64,000 nt of DNA from Jaltomata sinuosa (lineage: Eukaryota; Streptophyta; Magnoliopsida; Solanales; Solanaceae), in the NCBI GenBank assembly GCA_003996215.1, contig QJPP01007219.1, forward strand, positions 682,001 through 746,000, given 5' to 3'. The translations under genes and the position numbers were made by a program. Numbering within the stretch: the stretch's first letter is position 1; each line of letters opens with the position of its first letter. Shown here one piece after another: positions 56,267-64,000 of this stretch. The notes below the pieces were generated by a model. It made no database searches. It was not told the DNA's origin and saw nothing but the letters and a program-made list of their open reading frames with translations.

Positions 56267-57771
56267 TGTTGCGTCCTTTCACACACGCAAGTGTACGCGG
56301 TCGTACAAGTGATATAGATTGTGAATACAGATATTGTACCCAAGGAAATTGATGAATTAATTTCTAGCTTGAATCCTTATACGAGCTATTCAGTAGGTAA
56401 CCGACAATAATAAAGTGATTTGTGTGTTTTGAAAGCAAATAAATAACAAATGGTGACAAGCTTTGATTTAATGGGTTGTAATTCATATTTGGGAAAAGCA
56501 CCAGGGTCATGGTATTTCGACAATCCATTTGAGTTTTCAAACCATACGTTTAGTTGATTTACTGAGTTACTAGTTGCGGGTTGATTTTAAACATGTTGAG
56601 ATTTTTTCCAACAACTCTAGGTCCCCTCGACTATTACTAACGCCTATATTCCTATGGTCGTCGGTCGATAGTAAAGGGCATATTATTTCTCTTCCGTATC
56701 AACTGGGCAAGGCTAATGGGGATATTCCTATCCACGTTAGCGAATCATTCCCCCTTCCCTATAGAGTTCACAACCAAGCCCTACCTTCCCTTATTGCAAA
56801 CATAAACACCCTATTCCTAGTCCAATTTATGCACCATAGATAGTGTTTGCTAGGTGATCAAGTTAACAAACAATTAAGAGCAAAGGAAGATAAATATTTC
56901 AATAATGGAAATCTGAACTAAACAATATGATAATTAAACGTCAACCTTCATATGTTTAACCACAACCCTAGATACTAAAAACTTAGCTACTCATGAATCT
57001 CTTTGGAAGAAGAGGTTCCATGAGTTTACCAGAAAAGAATCAAAAATAAAATAAAGAAATAAAACTCGACCTTGTTCTTGAACTTTGCCGTAGGTTTTGC
57101 CTTCCCCAAATCAGTTGTTGTTGATAAAAAATATGGGAGGGGAGTATTTATAGTGTTTAGTAACCCTTAGGACTAAGAAAATTAATCTCAATCGGATTAG
57201 GAGAAGTACCCGCTCGCGCCACTATCCAAAAGCGGAGCAGTGGCACAAGGAACAATAAAATTTTTAGACAGCTTGTGAAATCCGCGCCACTGCCTGCTTT
57301 TGGGTGTCTGGCGCAGTTGCTGCTACTGGAAAAGTTCAGAGAGGCAGCAAATTCCACGCCACTGCCCGCTTTGGGTCAGTGGCGCAAGGTTGCTGCTTGT
57401 CTTCATTCTCCGCCACATCGTCAGGTATGTTTCTATTCTCTTTGAAATTTCAATTGTTTTGCTTCCAATATCATTTAGTATTTGCTGCCTAACTTTTTCC
57501 TTTCAGCTGCTTGCTTCCATTTACTCTATGTCAACTTTTCATCTCAATACGAAATTTAATTAATATTCATGCCTCCAATGTATTTTTTTCTCTTTAAATT
57601 GCTTTGTTCCTTTTGTCTCTTGATTAAGCTCCAAATACCGTAAGATACTCCAACATAAATAAAATACGAAACACAAGTGAAATTCATAACATTTAAGCTC
57701 AAGACAATATCAAAAAAAGGACAAATGAGAGGTGAATGATCGAATAAAAGGGTACTTTTAGCCTCTCATCA
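56267..57771 (-). repeat. 5' LTR of element 5
   Basis: 1505 bp, same length as the 3' LTR and nearly the same sequence. TATA box on the minus strand at 57145-57153. The three GC-rich hairpins recur at 57215-57385, each with at most one or two changes. Confidence 0.9.
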
Positions 57772-57776
57772 ATAAG
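57772..57776. repeat. Athila-type target-site duplication, right (ATAAG)
   Basis: ATAAG, identical to 46899-46903; outer LTR sequence resumes (CTAGGGGAATGACTG). Confidence 0.85.
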
Positions 57777-58745
57777 CTAGGGGAATGACTGAGAGTTTGG
57801 CGTTGTGTGGATAGCTGGTATTATCATATGGAAATTTGTCTAGGGATCCTTGAGAGGTTCGGATACTTGGGAGTAGTACCATGAGGGTAGTGGGTCTGGA
57901 TTGACAGTTACTGGGTTGTTTCTGGGTGTATAGCCATAGGGGTTGGCTAGAACAACAGAGTGGTGGTCCGGGTCTTGGCTAGGGGTTGAATTAGTGTGAG
58001 GTGACTTGGGAAGTCTAAGGTTAAGGTGACTGGGGAAGTATAAGGTTAAGGTCACTTGGGAAGTCTAAGGTTAAGGTGACTTGGGAAGTCTAAGGTTAGT
58101 GTGATCGCGAAGTCCTAGGAGCCAGGGTGCAGAGTCCCGAGTAAGGGAGTTAGGAGCGGAAGGAATAGGAAGGGTTAAGGCAGAATCCATGAGTAGATGG
58201 GTGTTGACATTGGGTCTGGATAAAGGTGAATGTTAGAGGATGGGACTACATTGGTTAATTTCATGCTTTCCCTAATTTTCTTATATGATGGTATGAGCGG
58301 ATTCGGATCGACCAATGATACCTACCAGTACGGGTGTTTGTACTGATTCTACTCTTGCTATACCTTTTTGTATAGTCTGGTTGCAGAATTGGTAATGTTT
58401 CATAGGTATAGGACGACGGCAATCTTCAACAGCTTCTACTCTTGTTCCATGATGGGAGTTATGTCATCTTACTTTTCCTTGTATTATTTATGTAGTAGCT
58501 CTTGTACCTGTTTTAGACCAGGTCCTAGAGAGGGTGATCTAAAGTCATAAAACTATTTTATTATATTCTTCTAAAAGGGGTTTTTCCTAATAAAAGGTTG
58601 TAAAGGTTTTCCATGTAACAAAAAAGAAGATTTTATGGTTATACCTGGATTTTCCGTATTTACCTGTTGGGACGGGTGGTAAGGGTTTGTCTATCTGGAT
58701 GCATAGAGTAAATGCCCGCATGGCCCGATAGGTTGGGTTATGACA

Positions 58746-59781
58746 CATTCTTTGGCACCTTTTTGTGACACCATAACCTTTTTGGAACTTCTATATTGGC
58801 ACCCGTCCTCCCTAATTTCTTGAAAGAGAAACGTAGGCTAAAAGCATAAGTTTGCGGGGGAAAAGAATTGACAAAATAGGCAAAAGCCTAAGTTTGGGGG
58901 TGTATGTGATCAATAAGGAGAAGAAAAAGGATGCACTTCAAGTGCAAGGTAGCATCTTAAGTTTGAATTAAAAATTTGCTTCAAAAAGTTCAATCCAATG
59001 AACAAAATGAAAAGAAAGAATAGGTTCTACCGAACAAAGGTGCTTCAAGGAATTTTGAATGATCGTGATATAAAAGGAGAAGCTTGGGTTGTGTGAGGAA
59101 GAAATAAGGTGAAGTCAAAGTCAAAAATGTGAGCGGTGTTTGAAATAATAACAAAGAGCATTAGGGAGGTGTAGTCACTTGAACCAAATGAAATCCTCAC
59201 CTTAGCCCTAGCCAACATCATAACCTGCAAGCCCTAGGTGATTCTGAGCTTGGCAATCCTACATTAGTGGTGATTTACATGAAGGGCAAGCCTATGGATC
59301 AACATATGTGCACTTGAACTTTCTTGAAAGAGTGAGAGTCTTCTTGGTTCTCTTATAATCCCTTTGTTTTGTGAATTGCATGATTGTGAGTGAGATTCTC
59401 TCTTGTGGTGAGTGGCTTTACTCAAATTGAAACATGAAGTTTCTATTTCAATTGAAAGGAATGAATGAGACAAGTTGTGTGATGAATCTCGAGGAAAACC
59501 TTGATGGTCCATGACAATGACTTGAGAAGCTTTGTATCTTGTTTCGAATGATAAAATTCTCTTGATTTTAAATGAGAAATGATGTCCTTTTATAAGGGTT
59601 TTGAAATAATCTATTGCCTTGATAATGTGGTGGTCCAAATTGAGATGAGCATGATAGTTGAGTCTTTTGGTTTATCATTTTTCTTAGTTTTAAAATAGAG
59701 TAGTCGTTGGTGCCTTGATTGAGTTCTAGAGCATAATTCATTCCTTACCTTGTGAGTATCTTGCTTGAGAACAAGAAATAG
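58746..59781 (+). other. 3' untranslated region of an Athila-type element
   Basis: No gene. Shares the GGGCAAGCCTATGG block (59283-59296) with other Athila-type 3' ends. Joins directly onto the end of the outer LTR at 58745. Confidence 0.6.
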
Positions 59782-59797
59782 TTCAAGTTTGGGGGTT
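59782..59797 (+). promoter_or_regulatory. polypurine tract
   Basis: GTTCAAGTTTGGGGGT-type tract directly before the LTR start TGATAAGT. Confidence 0.7.
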
Positions 59798-61286
59798 TGA
59801 TAAGTCAGAAATCTACCAACTTATTGAGCCTTTAATCGTTAATTTTTTCTATGTTTTGATAAGATTTAGAGGTTCTTATGGCCTTTATTTATGTCTATGT
59901 AGGTACTTGTGATCAAAGATAGAAAACAAGGAAATGGATCCAAAAAGAGCCAAAAAGGAGTGAAGTATGAAGTGATCAAACAAGACGAAGATTCTACTGA
60001 GAGATGTGGCACCCATGCGATATGCACTTGCCTTGGTGCGGAACGCACCCTCTACCGCATGGAGATGAAAGCTAACTGAAGAGTCTGCTAAGGGGTGTGG
60101 TCGCTTTGTGACACACACAATTCCTGGTGCAGACCGCACCTCACGTTGCATGAAGCTCCCAATTTGCCTCAGTCACTGGACTACTGAAGAAGGGTATGCG
60201 ACGCGCACATGATGACGTGCAAATCGCACATCGCGCCGTACACCACCCGAAGGGACATTTTTGTCCAAAATTATGTGACGATTTGGGAATGTTTATAAAC
60301 CCATTTTAGGCACAATTATATATAGTTCTGAAGAGTTTTGAACAATTCTTAGCTTTGTGAACAAGTTTTTCCTTCTAAGAACAAGAAGAGGGTTTCTCCC
60401 AATTCCTTCTTCCCAATTCTTAGAACCACCATTTGTGTATAAACTGAGCTTGGATATTGAGAAATTTAGCTTGAATGGAAGGGAAATTGAATTACCGACT
60501 TGGTATATCTCTTTCCTTAAGCATAAGTAGCTAAACCTCTTACCTAGGTATGTATTGATGATGGGTACTTGATCAATGGGTGTGGGTATTGTTAATTCTT
60601 ATTTATAATTGCTTAATTGACATGGGTCTAGTGATTTCACCACATTTTAACTCTAAAATTGGTGGTTGCAAATATTGATTTTCCTTAGTTATATTCTTAC
60701 TTGAAAAAGGAAATCATAACTTCAGATGTGAAATTGCTAGTAGGAACTTGGGATTCCATTTAGATTGAGGCTAGAAATAGCTCAAATCAACGATATCGTC
60801 CACTTAAGAGTCTAAGCTAGAAATAGTGTCACCTCCCTAAGCATTGGCTTGGTTGTTTATTGCTTAATCAATAGTGCTTGATTTAAGACTGTAGAATATA
60901 TGGTTGTTGATCAAGAGATGAATAACCATACCTAAAACCAAGGTTACCCATGTCGTTTAGCATGAATTTCCATGAATAAGCAATCACCCTTTTCCATGTT
61001 CGAGTCCCATTTGACACATATCCCTAGTCGTCCTCTATCACTGTCTACTCCCATTATTACTTATTGCTTTGTTTGGAATTCGAATTGTGACAGATTCCCT
61101 ATTACCCCCTTCTTCCATTATTGTTGTTGAGCAACCTACTCTCGTGTGAGGTCTATTTAAAATCACCTAGGCTAAGCTCTAAATTTCCTGTGGGGTCGAC
61201 CCTGACATCCGTCGGGTACTATAAATATGTTTTGCTCTAACAATCGCTGATATCTCCTTTTAGGAGAGTACATTTGAGCGTTACCA
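59798..61286 (+). repeat. Athila-type 3' LTR (same family as 11689 and 20350)
   Basis: About 1489 bp, TGATAAGTCAGAAATCTACC to TTTGAGCGTTACCA. A TATA box TTTATAAA is at 60292-60299, with GC-rich motifs (GGTGCGGAACGCACC, GTGCAGACCGCACC, ATGCGACGCGCAC) at 60035-60240 just upstream. The 5' half of its element is not in the window. Confidence 0.75.
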
Positions 61287-62057
61287 GCGGTCACAACAAG
61301 GAACGTCAAGATTGCGTAGCATAAGGAAATAAGTGCTACATCGCGGTCGCAGGGAAGGGGCTCGTGATCGCGATTAAGGCCAGAGGACTGCACCTGCAAC
61401 AGCAAAACCTACAATTTCTAAAACTTCTACGGGGAATTCTAGGCACAATTGGAACCTAATACTCAAAAACAAATAGTGCTAACATAGTGGAAACGACGTT
61501 CCAGACTCAATGGAATTGACAAAACTTCAATATGAGGTCATTCCGGAGAAATGTTGACCAACACTAACTAAGACCAACCAGCTAGCCAAAATAAGCCTGG
61601 CTCGCCCGGGACCTAAACCAACCACCAACCTAACCCAAACTCAACATTCAGAGCTAATGGAATCTTCGAATTTCGAATCTAACTCCCCGATCATCGAAAG
61701 CTGACCAAAGTTACACATCCAACTCTAAATGACCTGAAAATAGAAAAAGCAATGCAACACCCACACCGGAAGTTCTTAGGCCTCGACTAAAGGTCCAACT
61801 AGATCAAACTCAATATTTTAGAGCCAATGGAACTGTCAGAATTCAATTCTGAGCGTGTTTACCAAGAATGTTGACCGAAGTCAATGATTTCCTAAGATTA
61901 AGCTCTAAAACTAGGAAACGGCCATAACGAAGAAATAAACGGCCAAGGCACCGAACTACCAGTCCCTGCAAGCCATAAATGACTTGGGACTGCTATAGGC
62001 AATCTCTAGTAGCACAAAGAATGAGGGAATGCAGAAATAACCGAAAGGGTCATTACA
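61287..62057 (-). repeat. gypsy 3' LTR, truncated (TGTAATGACCC family, minus strand)
   Basis: Minus strand begins TGTAATGACCCTTTCGGTTA at 62057, directly after the integrase tail and a TTTCGAGGATAAAAGTCC block. Homologous to the starts of the fragments at 11104 and 41553. Truncated at 61287 against the Athila-type LTR. Confidence 0.75.
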
Positions 62058-62580
62058 TCATCCACTACTAAAAAGGACTTTTATCCTCGAAAGTCAAGAA
62101 CTAGGAAGTATCTGAAGGCTCAAACAGCTGTGGATACTGAGCCCGTATATCTCTCTCGGTCGCTCAGGTAGCCTCCTCGACTGGATGGTGCCTCCACTGA
62201 ACCTTCACAACTAGAATCTCCCTAGATCTCAACCGCCTAACATCTTTAGCCAAAATAGCAGTTGGCTCCTCAACAAAAGTCAAACTGTCATCCAACTGAA
62301 CTGAATCCCACCGCAACACATAAGACTCGTCTGGAACATACCGTTTCAACATCGAGACATGGAAAACTAGATGCACAACTGAAAACATTAGAGGAAAAGC
62401 TAACTGATAGGCAACACTACCAACCCTTTGAAGAATCTCAAACAGCCCAATGTACCTAGGGCTAAGCTTTCCCCATCGACCAAATCTCATCACGCCCTTC
62501 ATGGGCGATACACGGAGGAATACCAAATCACTAACACTGAACTCCAAGGCACGAAGTTTATGGTCAGTGTAGCTCTCCTG
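62058..62580 (-). pseudogene. gypsy integrase C-terminus and chromodomain-like end (element 6)
   Basis: Minus-strand frame 62547-62164: DLVFLRVSPMKGVMRFG, LSPRYIGLFEILQRVGSVAY, the VVHLVFHVSML segment and the chromodomain-like EEPTAILAKDVRRLRSREI, then VVKVQWRH. A stop at 62161-62163 (TGA for a Trp/Arg-type codon in the EATW motif) breaks the end. Confidence 0.85.
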
Positions 62581-63480
62581 CCTACTCTAAGCTGCTCGAA
62601 GTCTCTCCTGAATCACTCGAACTCGGTCTAAGGAATCTCGAAGTAAATCTGTACTTTGTGGCCTGGACTCCAACCCATCGAACCAACCAACTGGCGATCT
62701 GCAATGCCTACCATACAATGCCTCAAAAGGTATCATTCCAATGCTCGAATGAAAACTATTATTATAAGTAAACTCAGCCAAAGGCACAAACTGATCCCAA
62801 GAACCTCCAAAGTCAAGAACACAGGCCCGAAGCATGTCCTCCAGGACCTGAATAGTCCTCACAGACTGGCCATCTGTCTGCGAGTGGAATGTAGTACTAA
62901 GTTGCACCTCTGTACCCAAATCTCGCTGAATAGCCCTCCAGAATTGAGATGTGAACTGAGTGCCGCGATATTAAATGATAGAAGCTGGGACCCCGTGCAA
63001 TTATACAACCTCATGAAGTTAAATCTGAGCTAACCTCTCTACATTGTAAGTAGTCTGAACCGGCAAGAAGTGCGCTAACTTAGTTAGTCGATCCATAATC
63101 ACCCAAATAGAGTCAAAACCCCTAGATGTACGAGTCAATCTAACTACGAAATCCATACTGATCCCTTCCTACTTCCACTCAGGAATGGGAAGTCACTGCA
63201 TCAAACCACCAGGTCGCATGTGCTAGAACTTCACCTGCTGACTGTTCAAGCACTGAGATATAAACTTTTCTACATTCCACTTCATACTGCTCCACCAGTA
63301 AAGCTTCCTTAAATCTATGAACATCTTGGCTGCGCCAGAATGGATAGAATATCTGGTATAATGTACCTCATTAAGAATCAACTGAATCAAATCCCCAACT
63401 CTCATAACACAAAGTCGACTATCAAACCTCAAAACCCCATCTGAATCTAGAGTAGCCCGACTGGCCTCACCCTGAACAAC
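62581..63480 (-). pseudogene. gypsy integrase relic (element 6)
   Basis: Finger: HYTRYSIHSGAAKMF and CLNSQQVK at 63250-63360, where the second Cys of the pair is Ser. The core holds MDF near 63150. The second catalytic Asp is lost: where SDRGTQF is expected, the sequence near 62965-62980 reads stop-YRGTQF. The last part 62919-62587 (FHSQTDGQSVRTIQVLEDML, NNSFHSSIGMIPFEALYG) retains the catalytic Glu. Several stops. Confidence 0.85.
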
Positions 63481-64000
63481 CTGATCTCAAAGGTCACACA
63501 ACCGCTGATCCGCAAACTAATAACTCTAAATTTTATCAACTAAGGTAGACCGAACCTCAACACTGGCGAGAACCCTTCTATGATCCGACAAGTCAAGCCT
63601 AAGCAAACGATTAGCCAAGGAATGGATTTCCAAATCCAACGGCCCCTCCAAAATTGAAAGTGAAGCAAGGCTGCCCATACTCACTGTCTTCCAACTCAAG
63701 GCATCTGCTAGCATGTTTGCCTTGCTCGGATGATACAGAATAGTGAAATCATAGTCCTTCAGTAACTCAATCCATCTCCTCTACCTCGAGTTAAGATCTC
63801 GCTGACTCGTAATGTACTGAAGACTATGGTGATCGGTGAATATCTCGCAGTGAACCCCATATAAGTAGTGCCTTCATATCTTGAGCACAAAAACTACAAC
63901 CGCCAACTCCAAGTCATGAGTGGGGTAGTTGCGCTCGTGAACCTTCAGCTACCTCGACGCATATGCTATCATACAACCCTACTGCATCAATTCACAACCA
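63481..64000 (-). pseudogene. gypsy RNase H relic (element 6), runs off the window
   Basis: Minus strand. From 64000 downwards: ASR-like start, then the segment with VFTDHHSLQYI near 63820-63850 and ADALSWKTVSMGSLASL at 63670-63710, the end of RNase H and start of the linker to integrase. RT and gag would lie beyond 64000. Confidence 0.75.

Larger units (their letters stand above)
46904..57771 (-). mobile_element. Athila-type retroelement with gag and protease, no visible RT or integrase (element 5)
   Basis: Minus-strand element of 10,868 bp with two LTRs of 1505 bp, 5-bp duplication ATAAG, an intact tRNA-Asp-type primer site (56243-56260) and a polypurine tract (AGTTTAAGTATGGGG, 48412-48426). 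Gag and protease are readable at 53660-56145. After the protease comes the junction motif (53604-53650) and then untranslated-type sequence plus a foreign block at about 49416-52656. I find no RT, RNase H or integrase motif in any frame. A non-autonomous (TR-GAG-like) derivative is the simplest reading. Confidence 0.85.
41334..58745 (+). repeat. outer gypsy LTR, interrupted by two later insertions
   Basis: Starts TGTAACGACTGGATCCGTCA at 41334 and ends GGTTGGGTTATGACA at 58745. Its pieces are 41334-41552, 45560-46903 and 57777-58745, about 2.5 kb in all. A TATA-like TTTTAATAAAAG is at 45577-45588, and the CTATAGCGG cluster (41474-41545) lies just before it once the solo LTR is removed. A 40-bp tandem repeat is at about 46480-46635. 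The two insertions are dated relative to it by their target duplications. Confidence 0.65.

Noticed and set aside
1..64000. tRNA, rRNA or host single-copy genes
   Set aside because: No cloverleaf-like or rRNA-like sequence was recognised by eye, and every readable protein block belongs to a transposable element; a tRNAscan or protein search could still reveal something small.

Overview
The window reads as repeat-rich heterochromatin of a flowering plant, and I infer a dicot, most likely Solanaceae. It is AT-rich and packed with nested, decayed transposable elements: Ty3/gypsy chromovirus-type and Athila-type LTR retrotransposons, a CACTA (En/Spm) DNA transposon, and two copies of the plant-specific 'putative plant transposon protein' family. 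I see no single-copy host gene, no tRNA or rRNA gene and no CRISPR. Essentially every coding stretch is broken by stops and frameshifts, so this is a fossil bed rather than a set of working genes.

Layout. About 0.3-4.8 kb (+): a degraded gypsy gag-pol with a probable LTR-like tail to 6.3 kb. About 7.6-11.1 kb (-): a broken transposon-protein gene, its leader, a gag relic and an LTR relic. 11.1-11.7 kb: the start of an LTR. 11.7-18.2 kb (+): an Athila-type element with 5' LTR, decayed primer site, gag, protease, RT, RNase H and integrase. 18.2-19.0 kb (-): an LTR fragment. 19.0-20.35 kb (-): an Athila-type 3' LTR, followed by its 3' untranslated region and a transposon-protein gene that runs leftwards from 38731 to 22417.

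That gene is split by a CACTA transposon at 23037-38018 (target duplication ATT), which is itself split by a complete gypsy chromovirus at 23528-32796 (target duplication TTTTG). This is a three-level nest with both insertion junctions readable to the base. The CACTA element keeps only a TnpA-like gene, whose first intron is swollen by a 2 kb tandem array.

From 41.3 to 58.7 kb an outer LTR is interrupted twice: by a 4.0 kb solo LTR (41553-45554, duplication AGGCA) and by an Athila-type element with gag and protease but no visible RT or integrase (46904-57771, duplication ATAAG, two LTRs of exactly 1505 bp). 58.7-61.3 kb holds another Athila-type 3' end. 61.3-64 kb holds the 3' half of a minus-strand gypsy that runs off the window.

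How the parts fit: the minus-strand transposon-protein genes sit where polymerase genes should be in Athila-like elements, between a shared short junction motif and the 3' LTR. They may be cargo of non-autonomous retroelements. Recurrent themes are C-to-T decay of Gln and Arg codons into stops, and GC-rich inverted motifs just upstream of the TATA boxes of several unrelated LTRs.
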